Of a stretch of DNA of 57,441 bases, positions 34,366 to 46,374 are shown in pieces; position 1 is the first letter of the stretch; every line of letters begins with the position of its first letter. The position numbers and the translations under genes are program-made. This stretch comes from Flammula alnicola (lineage: Eukaryota; Basidiomycota; Agaricomycetes; Agaricales; Strophariaceae). The notes beneath the pieces were generated by a model. The model did no database searches. It saw only the letters and a list, made by a program, of their open reading frames with translations, and was not told the DNA's origin. Location: assembly GCA_015499995.1 (NCBI GenBank), contig JADNRV010000304.1, positions 1-57,441 on the forward strand, read 5' to 3'.

Positions 34366-37300
34366 CTACCACCCAAACACCTCCTCACACACCTCAACCC
34401 CCCCAACCTGATTCCTCCTCACCGGATCCACGCCCGCAACCGCCGCAGCAACATCATCCGCCAAACCGACCGGACCACACACACCCACCACCAAGCCCGA
34501 CAGACTCAGCTCGTCGTCCTTCACCCTATTATAACTATGTCTTCGTCCCCCACCCAGGGTGACTGCCCTCTGAATCGCTTGTTCGATAAACTTGAGCAGG
34601 CGCGGACGCCCAGGGGCGAGCGAGAGGCCTGGGGGGAAGTGGCTTTGCGCAGGAGCAGACGTCGGAGACGTCCCACCCCCGTGGCCATGGCCCTGAGCCG
34701 TCGATCCATTCGTAGGCGACCTCTTAACGTTTACATTCAACGGAGGCGTCGATCCACTGGCTTTCCCACCCGACCCTGACCTCTTCACATCTAGTGGCGC
34801 CGTGGCCCCTGCCGATCCCTTCGTCGTGGATCTCTGCAGATTGCCTTCCGGCGTCTCCTTCAGATTCAACGGCCTGGGGCGCCTCGGCTGGCCTTCCGCA
34901 TTCGACGGGAGGTTAAATGCCGACGGCGACATGGGAGACGAGCCTACAAAAGGCCCCGCAGAAGACGAGGCGAAGAAGGCCGGCTGCTTGCCGGTAGGAG
35001 CGCGTGTATAGAAAACGCTTATTTTCAGTGGCGTGAAGACGGATTGTTGGATAAGAGAGGAGAATGTTGGGAGGAGGGGCGCAAGGCATGCTGTGTGAGA
35101 GAGTCGAAGTCCAATTAGTTAGCGTTTTGGACAATGTAATTATTTAAGTGATAAACAGCGTATGTGGTGCGTGCGAGGGGACGAAGGAAAATACGACGCA
35201 CCAGGATCAGGAACGATCCACACGAGTTCGATGATCTTGACCCTGCTCTCTCCCGCAAGATCTTTCTGTACTAGGTCCTGGATGGCCGAGAGCGCATAGG
35301 TGATGCCACTTCCGCCGGCGACGAAGACGGCGCCAGAGAAGCTTGAAAAAATTGTATGTTGAGGGCCACCTGTGCGTTGAAGTGGAGTTACAGATTAGAG
35401 AGTGTTCGAAAGGAGAGATAAAAGTATGATGGAAACTAGATGTCTCGAAGAGAACATCTAACATTTTCAACCACCAAGAGGTCAAAAACCGACCCAAAAA
35501 TCAAACCGAAAAAAGATAGAAGAAGAAAAGAAAAAAGACTGACCATACGGTCCCTCAATGATCACCTTGACCTCCCTACCCACACCTCCCTCCGTATACC
35601 CTCCCATCTTCGCAATCTCATACAACCTCCTCGTCCATTTACCCGCCTTCTTGCACATCAACACCATCCCCTCCTGGCTCCTACTCACACTCGCGATCGT
35701 AAACGGATGAACCTGCGCCCACCCCACCCACCCCATCCCGGCCGACATCACGCGCAGGCGGACATGCTGCCCCGCCCGCCAGCCCGCGTTAATAGTCGGG
35801 ATCTCGACGCGCGTCATCTCCAGTTCCGGGAGAGGGCGGATATACGCAGACGTCAAGCGCGACTTTAATAAGCGCAAGAGGTGGTCGTAGGCGTAGATCC
35901 CGACGGAGGCGAGGATGTATGGAAGCGTCGGGGCTTTGTGCAAGTACAACTAGAAGAGATGAGCGAGGCGGTTCTTTGGTCGGTTTTCTGAGGGAAGTGA
36001 TGGGTAAAGGCGACTTACGGCGGGCAGGACGAGGATGAATCCGACGATGTGCGTAGTGAGGAAGATGTTGTACGCCTTCCCGCGCCAGTACTCGGTGGAG
36101 AAGAAGAAGAGAATGTCGAGGCAGATGAGAGCAATGGTGCCCCAAATGGCGGCCGGCGTTTTAATTTCGATCGTGAATGTCCCGTCGAGGGACCATGCGT
36201 AAACTTTTACGGAGAAAAAAAATGAAAATATGTCCTTTTCAAAAAATATCCGTAAGAAGATACATACAGTAATGGATAGAATGGATGTTAGCGGCTAGCA
36301 CGACTAGTTTTCCAGCAAACCTGTGTAGGAAGTTTAGCTTTGGCAGAAAAGCAACAAGTGTCAGGTTAATTGTGGTGGTTCTAGCACGATACCGAATTTT
36401 GCACGCACCCTTTCGTAGCCATAACCAATAATAGATCCTAGAACGTTGTTCTTCTGGGCAAACGCAAAGACAAATGGTAGTTGGGCAGTGGCGATCCAAC
36501 CAGTACGCGCTGGATCGGTGAAAATATTGGATCGATAAAAGCCGGTATAGACCAACGAGTAAAAGTAAGTCGCGAGGACGAGGAACTGGATTACCGAGAA
36601 CCCAGGTGCGATCCTAGCATGAAGGGGATTGAGGAGGGGGCGCAGCGGCTTTATGCATGCGGGGACATGAGGCGGGAAGCGCATGTCAACTGGAGCACCC
36701 TTCTCTGTGACGCGTTGGGCATGAGTGTAAGGAATGTGAGAGTCGTCCGACGACCCGAACCCTCGCTCGTCTGAGGGATGCTGGGGGGAATACCCATGGC
36801 GAATAAAAAATCGGCGGCCTGAAGGGCGATAGGGCGTATGGCGAAGAAAGTGTCCATTGAACCATTCACTAGAGGTGCCAAAGAGAGCAAACGCCCGTGG
36901 GAGGCGCACCAGTGCGAATCCGGCGAGTAGGGCGACGAATAGAAGGTTGATATGGTACACCAGAGACGCATCGTCCACGGTGGGCACCCCTCCTCCAGTA
37001 GTTGTTGTAGACAAGCTTGCGAGCGTAGTAGACATGATCAAAAAGAATCTAGAAAGAAAGAGATGCTCCTGGCTGGTTTGACTTGAATGAAGTGGGGGAC
37101 AAAGCGAGGCAAGTATTTGAAGGAACGGCAGACGATGGAAAGTACAAATCAGTCTGGAAGAACACCACACGACCTCGAGAAAACATCTTCCATGGTTCAA
37201 CTCGCTATTTATGTCCAGACAAGACCCATCCCAACATCGCGAGGCCTGAGTCTGTTTCTATATCTGGACTCAACACGTTATTTTTGTCATTTTCCCACAC

Positions 37301-38130
37301 GGACCAAAACAGAAACTCTGTCCCTCTCTCTCCTTCCAACTCATGCGGGGCTCGAGCCTCGTTTTTCTCTTCCAGGTCATCGTTCCGTCGCATCGCACTG
37401 ATCTGCCCCGCCATCAGGCTGGTCTGAAGAATAAAGCCTTACTTACACGCTGCATCCTCCTGGCACGTTTCCCCACGGGCCACGCATTGCCGAACAACTT
37501 GAAGGCTCGACAGTCTCGACTCGAATTCTATGCCCAAATTGAGTTTGCGCGTTATCGATATCACACGCCGTCGGGCTTTGGCAGGAAAATAGAACTGTCA
37601 TCTCGTATGCCTAGGGGTAGGGCTTGATGATAGCAACGCTGCCGCCCTGTGAAAGGAAAATTTTAGGTTCGAAAGTGAACAAAGACGTTGCCGGAAGCGC
37701 TGCGCTGATAACTGTTCTGCACGCCGTTCCTCTCCGCGGTGCGATCGAACAGGGGATAGTAAGCATCTCACCCCCACACAGACCGCCGGGCTAATCCAAG
37801 TGAACACCCCCCTCCCTCAGCTCGGCGCTACACGGCCAGTTCTAACTTTCTAACCTTCTTTCAACTCGCAATCGATTTCAACCTCGGTCTATTATTGGAA
37901 ACGAGAAATTAGAACAAGCCCAACTGCGCCAAAAATAGTAGCAAAGCCAAAAAGCCGACTGAGCTGATCAAATGCACTGGTACCCTCAAGGCTTGCAGTT
38001 GAGTAACGACTGCCACACGTTAGCCTCGAGGAGACTCGTACAATCCGCACGGGATTACTACGACCACGGGAACATTCATCTTAGCTCAGCGCAGTCGATC
38101 CAATTCATAAACGGCCTTCCGTGGCCGTAA
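33700..38130. repeat. Segmental duplication unit 2 (ferric reductase B)
   Basis: About 4.4 kb partner of unit 1, same gene orientation and flanks, head to tail. Clearly diverged in non-coding DNA, so not a recent copy. Confidence 0.6.
34366..37035 (-). CDS. Ferric reductase (FRE family), copy B
   Basis: complement(join(34366..35090, 35202..35369, 35544..35949, 36019..36203, 36268..36337, 36409..37035)); 726 aa. Same domain order as copy A: membrane helices, paired heme histidines (HRFAGKLVVLAANIHSIHY and THIVGFILVLPALYLH), HPFTIASV for FAD, GPYGGPQ, GGSGITYAL and VCGPVGLADDV for NADPH. The disordered insert before the final NADPH strand is longer than in A and holds several PPLNV/PLNL motifs. 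Start chosen at MSTTLAS because it aligns with the start of copy A; the open frame extends 55 codons further upstream but without a counterpart. GATAA cores occur near 37707 and 38213 upstream; a GATA-type iron repressor could act there, but this is conjecture. Confidence 0.9.
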
Positions 38131-39291
38131 CTTGAAAGTTGGTTAATTTTACTTACATACTGCATATACGTATAGGAGAGGAATCCGGGATGAGGTAGGG
38201 GCTGATTAGCTGATAACCCTCTACTACTTATCGTCTCCTATCCGGACTCCGGAGATGGTGAGTCCTCTTGGCACATATCTAACTTCCTGCTGTTCAGAAA
38301 TCTTAGGAGGTCTTACGTTCTGCACATATGGCTCAGTAGAGCCAATTGTAAGAGGCGCCAACTCACACTGTTGGGAGACAGTTTCTCCCTCTACCCGATT
38401 TCTCATTATTAACTCATCTACGGCACAAGGACACTTACGCTCTATAGAAACTATGCATTGCCTACTCGCGGCCATGGGACGTTCGATAACCTTTGCCATA
38501 GCTCCTACATCGCGCAGGCTTGAAACTCGGAGCTTCCAAGTAATGATCAGATCAAGAATTTTCATGGCCGAGTCCTGGCAGCCTGAGCCCAATGAAACGC
38601 CATATGCATTTACTGGAACCATCCGAGTCAGACGCAAGGAATTATAAACGGTATGCCCTGCGAGGTAAACGGAGCTTCTCTTCTCGTCTGACTACATGAG
38701 GGGATGTAAGTTCAGTCACTATCATCACGACGAACGGTGTTATCGTCGCTTAGTGTCGCTCTTTAACTTGCCGAAAGGACGAGAATGTAGAGTTTGCCTA
38801 GCTAAGCCTAGGTACACGGAGGACATGGTGGGTCGGGGTCGAGATCTCGAGGGGAGAATGCAGCAAAGTTACATTTTCTTATGCATCCAATGCGCTGAGA
38901 ATTCATGTGCTTTGCAAGTACTTACCCGGGTTAGAACAAAAACGTAGTGGTAAACCCGACACTAGGATTTTATAAACCCGAAACCGGACAGTCGACTCTG
39001 ACTGGTATTAATATCAATCGCGAATGCGAGTTTAAAAGTCCTTCGCGACCTTTCATGAACAGCGCTCAGGGTTTACTTCGTATGAGGCCGATATTATAAG
39101 ATCTTATTATCATTAAATTATGCCACTGGCTTCCAGCAATATGCATAGATGAATATATGCGCGTAAGCTTGGAAAATGCATACAGTACTTTATTTGTTTC
39201 GAAAACTTGACCGCAGAGTCGACGTCCATGCTCGTGTGCATAGCGCATACAAGCACTGCTTCCGAATTGGCGTCTGGCGTCTGTCAGAATT
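37036..39291. other. Intergenic region
   Basis: The left half (to about 38130) is the duplicated upstream flank of ferric reductase B. In the right half, open frames of ~130 codons on both strands at 38224-38647 lie over each other; neither shows a known motif, so I do not call a gene. Nothing else is recognised. Confidence 0.45.
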
Positions 39292-39854
39292 TTAATCCTC
39301 GTCCGTCAAGCCGTAATCCTCGTGAATCTGCCTGATTGTCGTTTGCTTTATAGAGGCGAGCTAAATATGAAAAACTGTCAGAGATCCAGTAACTTCTGAC
39401 CAAATTTTGAGAACTTGAAGCGGACCCGTCCAATCAAAATCTGCCAGACGGCAAGTATACGCGCCAAAGACGTCCAAGTCAAGTTAGCCATGCGGCGTAC
39501 TTTCAAAAAGCTACGTCCGAACAGAGACAGAACAGACCTGTGCTGCATCTTTCGCTTCGTTGTATTTGTGGAGCAGTTCGATGTGTCGTTTCACAATTTT
39601 TTCCGCATCCTCATTCTCCCTAAAGGTGCGCAAACGAAGGCATAAATTAGCTTTAACTGGAACATATATAGGGCCTTCAGCAACGAAGATTTAACCCCAA
39701 CTGTGCTTGAAGTCTGTCGATTTCAAGTTGGAGTGCTGTAGTGCGTGCTTGTTGGTTCTGAAAACAGACAGAGCGCATAAGTAGACGGGTCACGGAGGAT
39801 CGAGGAATCCTCGCTATTAAAAATCCTTTCCTTAACAGAAAATGGAGCATGCAT
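39292..39854 (-). CDS. swi5: Swi5/Sae3-type recombination mediator
   Basis: Small DNA-repair protein that, with Sfr1/Mei5, helps load Rad51/Dmc1 recombinases. Five exons: complement(join(39292..39360, 39426..39440, 39538..39619, 39696..39757, 39837..39854)); 81 aa. The product is a coiled coil (LQLEIDRLQAQL) followed by the Swi5 signature EKIVKRHIELLHKYNEAKDAAQ, a short ILIGR piece and a C-terminal QIHEDYGLTDED, the usual order and length of Swi5. Exon 4 is only 15 nt and exon 1 only 18 nt. The first exon (six codons) is the least certain part; phase and splice signals fit. It is divergent from the glycopeptide gene at 40373. Confidence 0.83.
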
Positions 39855-39962
39855 TGGGTCCTGTTACGAATGCGTTACGGGGCAAAAAGATCCGATGGAA
39901 GAGGAGGTGAGAGAAGCAAGTATAACTTTAAGAGGCCACCAAAACCCCATGTAAGTGCTTGT

Positions 39963-39982
39963 ATTAGATTAGATTAGATTAG
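39963..39982. repeat. (ATTAG)4 microsatellite
   Basis: Four uninterrupted ATTAG units in the shared promoter region. Confidence 0.85.
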
Positions 39983-40272
39983 ATCACATATACTGATCTT
40001 GATCGGATCACGGTTACCCTCAGACGATATCGAATCTCGATACAACACCAAGGGACTGAACGTTAATTTTGGACTCGCATACGCGAAATTCTGTACGTAT
40101 GGGAATTGGTGCAATTTCGAGCACTCTCGGGCAACCCAGAATTCTGCAGAATATACGTAGGCTTTTTATAGCAATGAACGCATGACGTCCATTTGTCAGT
40201 TGCCGAGATGATTATCATAGGGTTTACAACCTGCAACCATAGCCGTGACCTATTCTAACAGGCGTTCTGGGG

Positions 40273-40280
40273 TATAAAAG
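40273..40280 (+). promoter_or_regulatory. TATA box of the glycopeptide gene
   Basis: TATAAAAG 100 bp upstream of the ATG at 40373; a good match to a eukaryotic TATA box at a sensible distance. Confidence 0.65.
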
Positions 40281-40372
40281 TAGCCATGTTCTGATTCTTG
40301 AAGCTCGAACCTCAGCCAAATTTTCTGCGGCCTTCAGTCCCCGATTTCAACTTTTGACGCTCATCCATTGAC

Positions 40373-41266
40373 ATGTTCTCCCTCAAATTCTTGTCTCTAC
40401 TCATTGCCAGTGCTGTCATTGGCTCTTGGGCGGAGACACACACCGTGCACTTTGACAATAGGTAAAGAGGGGATATACATCTAAAATGCCATGATCAGCG
40501 ATCTGACATGTATTTTAGGTGTGGTTTTGGAACTGTAAGTCACTGTCATATCAGTGTATCTTTAGATCCACGATACATGGCCGTCTCGTACAATATTGCT
40601 GCAGCCGATCCTTATTCAAGGCCCAAACGTTCTTTCGACCGGCGGCGACTTCACCAGCAACGGCCCTATTACCTCAGCCATCGCGTACGTTTATTTAAAT
40701 GAATCAACGATGCCGCCTCACTAATTTTAAATGCAGGTACTTGCAAACAGGTACCGTCGAGTCTCAGGTATTGAGATATACAAAAACTCATCTCAATTAC
40801 AGGAGGCTGTGGATTCAATGGCGAGGGGTGCACCATTGTTGAGACGACTTTGATGAACCCTACTTCTCCAGGAAATGGCTCCAACACTTGCATTTTGCTC
40901 ACACCACCGTAAATTCTTTATTCCACACGTTTTCTTTTTTCTCAGATCTAACGCCAAGTAAACTGTAAAGCCATTCGCTTTCCGCAATCTCTGGATTCGG
41001 GTAAGTAATTTTCGGGATAACGCGCTACAGGATCTTAAATCCTATTCTTTCTCAGCTATTTCAATGGATGCGATGGAGCAGGCGCCGAATGTAAGTGATA
41101 ATTATAATTAAGGAGCCTTGTCATTCTCGTTTCTAAACATTATACGCCAGCCCCTGACACGAACTGTGTTGCATGCCAGGCTAACAACGTAGGATTACGT
41201 TTCTTGATGCCTTCTAAAGTCTTTAAAAAATTATAGGTCAATCTTGCCATCACTTTCTGCGATTGA
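40373..41266 (+). CDS. Small secreted 'glycopeptide'-family protein
   Basis: Secreted protein of 145 aa from nine exons: 40373..40461, 40519..40534, 40605..40684, 40737..40750, 40803..40908, 40971..41000, 41056..41090, 41151..41188, 41237..41266. Signal peptide in residues 1-20 (LKFLSLLIASAVIGSWA), then ETHTVHFDNRCGFGTP, QGPNVLSTGGDF, YLQTGGCGFNGEGC, GYFNGCDGAGAE and the end NNVNLAITFCD, all recognisable from agaricomycete proteins annotated as glycopeptide (thaumatin-like in cysteine pattern). The segment between DGAGAE and VACQANN appears shorter than I remember for relatives. Three exons are under 31 nt. Molecular role unknown; presumably extracellular. Confidence 0.8.
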
Positions 41267-41919
41267 GGGAGCCAAGTAAATCGTGGGGGGAGGGGGGAGG
41301 ACAGGGACAGACGCAGAGAACAAGGATTCAAGAATAGTTATTGTATATGTAGTATAGCTGAAGACAAAAGTCGTTATAGTAACGATCTTACCGCACACTC
41401 AACGATCTTACCGCACACTCTGTACAAATGAACTTTGAGATATCTCCATCAGAATTTACACATTCACTAATTTTCTATCGGCCTCAAACTCTCCTTGTAA
41501 ACCATGAAACGCTCACGAGGACTCCACCAAGCTCAACCCGTTGTCCATGTCGACAACATCCAAGGTGACTCCAAGATCCTGAATTTGAACCAGGCGACAA
41601 ATGAAAATCTGAAATCGTGCACCTTGCCTAGTTCAAAGTGTTTCTTCATGAAATATATAGTGAAATCATGAAAAAGGGAGGAATTTTTATAAAGGCAATT
41701 TGATATGCAGTCTAAAAGTGCCTTCAAATCGGATTCCGAACACGAGCCAGGTTAACAGGAGCAAAGAAACCAAGAGTTCGATTACAAAACGAGAGAAAGT
41801 TTGGTCCGCACGCTCTCTGCGTCCAGGTCAAGGAACTGCCTCTGCAGGAAAGAGTCAGACTTCGGTCAAGAGATTTATCATGATTGTCTCGCCTTCCCTC
41901 AACATCCTATTTAGGCCTA
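41267..41919. other. Intergenic region
   Basis: No gene. Contains an exact 20-bp tandem duplication (41381-41420) and a G-rich run just after the glycopeptide stop codon. Confidence 0.5.
41381..41420. repeat. Exact 20-bp tandem duplication
   Basis: AACGATCTTACCGCACACTC occurs twice head to tail. Confidence 0.9.
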
Positions 41920-42419
41920 CTAGGTCTTATCAGCTTCATCAGCATCGAAACAGAAGCCTTTAGCGTCGTCCAGCTCAGCATGGGCACCACCAAGCCCATC
42001 GTCATCGTCATCGCCAAAGTCCCAGATATCGGGGAAGATGGAATCATTTCGATTAACAGCGGCAACACGCAGATTGCCCTGAAAGATAACCTGCCGCAGA
42101 CACCAGTAATGTCCGACTCTGTCAGAAGATCTCTAATGAAGGTCCCTTGCAGAATGTCCCACATTTTCAGAGTACCGTCAGAGCCACTGATGACCTTGAA
42201 GTCATCGCGCTGGAAACACGTCACAGCGCCACAATGTCCGGTTAGGGTGTAACTCTCCAATTTGGAAAAAAAAGGATGAGTTGGCGGGCTCCCGCCGGCT
42301 TGACGGTTGGTGATCCCGACCAACTTCGCCAAGTTGCATGTCATCTTGCTGAGCTTGATCAAAGAATAACCGAGTGACTGTCCAAGCAGTGGATGATATT
42401 CGGCACTATCTATGTGCAT
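41920..42419 (-). pseudogene. Broken fragment of a Cdc4/FBXW7-like WD40 protein
   Basis: The minus frame 42419-42100 encodes YTLTGHCGAVTCFQ, VISGSDGTLKMWDI and GTFIRDLLTES, the final WD40 blade of a Cdc4-type F-box protein. Near 42095 the frame breaks; the sequence resumes in another frame as VIFQGNLRVAAVNRND...DFGDDDDDG and stops at 41920. Two extra bases around GTCTGCGGCAGG would account for the shift; a 23-bp intron would be too short. The F-box and earlier WD repeats are absent upstream, so this is a 3' gene fragment, not a complete gene. Confidence 0.6.
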
Positions 42420-42722
42420 GCAAAAAACAGAGCGTGAAGCAAATAAGGACAGGGATTATGTAAAGTATGTACTTGAAAGATGGAATGAATGACTCATCTA
42501 AGTGTGCAGAAAAGAACAAGAAAAATATTAAGTCTATGGGATGAGAAGATACGTGATGTGATATGTAAATACTCTATGGTCATCATCATTCGGATTACTG
42601 GAACGTAACGTGCTCGCGCTGACTTGCAAGTGGTGTCCTTCAATATGAACAGACATTATTAAACACTGGCGATCATGATGAAATGGTAAAACTTGGTGAA
42701 AATAAGGTAGTTTTGACATCGT
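42420..42722. other. Intergenic region
   Basis: Upstream of the WD40 fragment; no further WD40 repeats or other gene can be supported here. Confidence 0.45.
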
Positions 42723-45310
42723 TTACTCTCGGCTGACATCCCTATTCACGAAAGAAAGAGATCAGGATCAAATCTTCGCAATGAAAGGAAGTACAAGACT
42801 CGAGGAAGATGTGCACGTACCGTCCGAAGAACTTGACTTTCAACCAGTCAGTAGCCACTAATGTGCGGTTGCGCAGCGAGAAAAGTGTGCTTAGGTACGC
42901 GCTCCGCCAGAAAAGGTAGGTCGCAACACCACCACTCGCGAACTAGAAATCATCACAAAGAAGAAGAAAAGTTAGTCCGACGAACCCAACCCAATAACAA
43001 ACACCCAAAGGCAAAAAAAAACACAACTCACATTCCCATTCATAAACGGCAGATCCGCGATCGCCTTATCCGACCCAATATACGCCAGCGAGCCCTGATG
43101 GGAGTAATGGAACGGCCGCGGCTTAATCTTCGACAGCTGGCGCTTCGCCTCCTCCGCCTCCTCCACGACCTTCTTCTTCTCTTCGTCCGTCACCCCCGCC
43201 TGCACGCGCTCGAGCTGCTCGAGCCTGTCCTCGAGGCCATCCTTCTTCGCCATCTGGTCCAGCACGCGCGCGATGTAGGCGCCTTGTTGCGATGCAACCT
43301 GCGCGGTGGGCGCGTAGGACGTGGCGGAGCAGTCGCCAATAGCGAAGATGCTGCCGTTGGTGCCCTTCATGCAGAGATAATCTATAACACGAGATGCTGG
43401 TGAGCAAAAACCACAACCCCGGATAGACAAGCAAAAGACGACGCTTACCATCAACCTCGATACCCCTCCTATTCGTCTGGTCCGCAGGCAACTTCGCCAT
43501 CAGATCTTGGGTGATCTTCCTGCCTTTATTACCCGCAGCCCAGATGACGAGCCCACACGGCACCTCCACGATGCTCTTGTCAGGCATCTGCAGCACCACG
43601 CTCTTGTCCTTCACCTCCTTGACCATCGTCTTCGTGAGAATGTCGATCTTGCTCTCCTTGAACGTCGACTCGGTGTAGTTGATCAATTGCTTGCTGAACA
43701 TGGGCAGGACGGACGGCAGGGCTTCGACGAGGGTGATGCGGATCTTGCCAGCGAGCTCGGGGTACCACATCTTTAGGTCATCCTGTCACGATTGTCCATG
43801 GGTTAAGGCATGAAATGGAAGAACATGCAAGGAATTTACCTCGAGGAAATCGTGTAGCTCGCCGCTAGATGACCTCGCGTTAGGGTCGTTGGAGAAATAG
43901 GCATATTAATATTATACACGAACCTCAGCTCAACACCAGTAGGTCCACCACCCACGACGACCTATTGTTCAGAAGCAGTTAGAAACAGTCCTGACGCAAG
44001 CCGCGAGGAAAACTAACCATGTGAAGCAACCGATCAATTTCCTTGGAATCCTGACCGGGGAACGCAGCAGTCTCAACGCCTAAACACATGGATACTTCAA
44101 AAACAGATTCACGGGTCTCCTCTTAACCAAACTCACAGTCCATGAATTCTCGTTGCATCTAGAACAAACCCTTCCATCTTAATCCCAGAATCCAATTACA
44201 AGTTCGAAGGTGGAGCGCTTACCCGTTCCGCATCAGCCAATTCTTTCATGAAGCATGCATTCTCTTTAACACCGGGGATGTTGAAAGTTTGCACCTCCGC
44301 CCCGACAGCGTATACCAGATAATCATATGAAATCGTCGTGGACGAGACGAGGCCTTTGATTTCCGAGTTATCTGTACGGCAATACAGAGCCAATTAGGAT
44401 CGATCTTCCATGACCGCATCACGTGCAACGCGTCATAGAGGCTTTTGACGCACCTATGAAAGTGACAGTCTTATTTTTGGGCTGGAGTAAAGGGTAGCAG
44501 TGAGTAAAGAAAGTGACAATGATGTCGGGCATTTGAACGAAGCGATACTCACGTCCACGTCGGTCGCTTCGGCCTCGATAACGGATACCTGACGAGCCTT
44601 GTGTCTGGTAATATAACGCGTTGGCTGGATAATTGAACGGGGGTTGAGAGTGCCAACGGCCACACTCGGCAGAAGAGGTGTGAAGAGGAAGAAGTTCTTC
44701 GGACTGATGACAATCTATGTATATAAGCCGTGTCAACCGCATTAACGATAAGAGCGTGCCCGCCCAATCAGGTCGGTTACGGAAGGCAAAAGGCACGTAC
44801 GACATTGTAGTCAGCAGTGTCCAGCGTGCTGAGGAGACTGGTGGCGCCCCAGCCACTTCCGAGCACGACAATCGTCTTTTTGTCAGCGTCGAACGGCAGT
44901 TGCGAACCTGGGTGTCGTTCGCGATGGGTAATGTAGTAGAACCCTCCGCCGGCGAGAACGACGGTTATGAGAGTTGTGCGCCCAAGGATTTGGAGGAAGC
45001 TCCGCCATCTTGATTGACCTGGAGGTGGCGGTGGCGGGACAGGTGGCGTCTATGAATATGCAACATGCGGACCGTCAGAACTCTTGGACTCTACATTGCG
45101 AACTATTGCGACGTACAGAGCTGGTCGACGAACTGTTGGCTGAGTCGGTCGCGAGCGCGCGTCGTGCAATGCGCCTCGGTATTGGCGAGCGAGCTATTGG
45201 TCTCGAGTGTGCGATAGACCTTGTAAGGACGGCTGGAGCAAGAGGTTTAGAAGAATGTCATATGAGAAGACGACGCGACGCGACTGGCCTCTGTTTCGTA
45301 TTGACTGCAT
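42723..45310 (-). CDS. NDE1: Alternative (type II) NADH:ubiquinone oxidoreductase, mitochondrial
   Basis: Rotenone-insensitive flavoenzyme that passes electrons from NADH to ubiquinone without proton pumping, at the inner mitochondrial membrane. Fourteen exons, minus strand: 45280..45310, 45117..45232, 44801..45049, 44553..44714, 44454..44481, 44223..44371, 44137..44158, 44018..44079, 43924..43961, 43840..43864, 43449..43782, 43032..43381, 42821..42942, 42723..42741; 568 aa. Arg/Ser-rich presequence ([16 protein letters not shown]), a Pro run, a membrane helix ([16 protein letters not shown]), FAD motif [16 protein letters not shown] motif [12 protein letters not shown] (split by two introns), [10 protein letters not shown] and the C-terminal FFGRDVSRE. 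A Glu/Lys coiled coil follows the FAD-binding site; no EF hand. External versus internal facing is inferred from the N-terminal helix. The first 31-nt exon has a weak donor and is uncertain. Confidence 0.88.
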
Positions 45311-45856
45311 GACAGACGGGAAGGAAGAAGGGGTATCTGGCAGGAAGGGGAATTTGGGGGAAAAGTGTGGTTAGTGTTTCAAAGTGACTACTGCCCTGCT
45401 CAAGTACTTTAATATTATTATACCATGCTCGTCATTGAAAACTTACCTGCACGTGAGACTGCTTAATTTAGAATGATATCGTTGTAGGAACTCCGCCGTC
45501 CGTCCGTGGCGGTGTTACCATGCTTCCTCGTATGTCCAATCCCCGGCGATTGCATTCCTTAAGTTGCTGTCCGTCCCTCGTTTTCCGTGATGTCCCGTAG
45601 GCACGATGTCAGCGGACATATGACACTCCGCAAGCGTCAAGAAACGAAAGAGTTGGCTAAGATTCGCATCGAAATTCAATATTCAGTTGCAACCAATCAT
45701 CTTTCTCTGCCGATAGCCAATCATTAATCAGCATCCAAGAATTCCTTCGCTTCGACATGACTGAATGATCTTATCCTGAGACGGTTCTGTAGGATGCGTC
45801 GTCTCGGGTTCTTTCGGAGGCCATGGCCAGTGGTTAAAATATTTACAGGCAGTTAT
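45311..45856. other. Intergenic region
   Basis: Upstream of the NADH dehydrogenase and downstream of the next gene; no features recognised. Confidence 0.5.
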
Positions 45857-46266
45857 TTAAACGAACACTTCGACCCTGTTTTCCGACTCCCGAGTTGTAA
45901 TGGTGTGATACATAAGTGAGTATGTAAGCCACGACGTTGGAAAGGCACTTGCAGGGGAGAAGGAATACTTGTATAGTCCCTCGATCCGAGGCCAATACAA
46001 GTAGACGTCAACCCGTTTCTTGAAGGTTGTCCACAGTCCAACTCTTCTTGTGCTTTGCAAATCGCGCTGCAGCCCTTTATATTATCCCTATTCGAAGGTT
46101 CGGTGTTAAAGCTCAGGAGATGAGGGACTGCATAACCGTGACGCCAATAAACCAGTCGATTCTCTAGTCGACGCTCTTCTTGACGCTCGTAAGGAGGCAT
46201 CCCTGGACGTCGGAATTCTTGCATTCCGCGCGGGTCGACATATCTCATAACACAACTCGAGAGCAT
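45857..46266 (-). CDS. Hypothetical small protein, two exons
   Basis: complement(join(45857..46066, 46129..46266)), 115 aa. Exon 1 is strongly charged (MQEFRRPGMPPYERQEERRLENRL); exon 2 is aromatic (LWTTFKKRVDVYLYWPR, FPTSWLTYSLMYHTI) and ends RESENRVEVFV. The 62-bp intron (GTCCCT...CTGCAG, phase 0) is inferred because the downstream coding-like text is in another frame; its donor is weak. The unspliced frame gives a 137-aa alternative ending at 45853. I do not recognise the family. One hydrophobic stretch in exon 2 might anchor it in a membrane. Its promoter would run into the secreted-protein gene 109 bp away. Confidence 0.42.
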
Positions 46267-46374
46267 TCATCCGCTTCAAGGCGGCACAAGATAGAGAAGG
46301 AAATGCATCGATTGGAAAAAATATACGACGTCCTCTCGAAGCCTACAACCACGACCTTATCTCTTATCGTCAAA

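Larger units (their letters stand above)
39855..40372. other. Bidirectional promoter region swi5/glycopeptide
   Basis: 518 bp between divergent genes, holding a pentanucleotide microsatellite and a TATA box for the plus-strand gene. Confidence 0.55.

Noticed and set aside
38224..38647. Overlapping ~130-codon frames on both strands
   Set aside because: No motif, no splice support and both strands equally open; not enough to call a gene.
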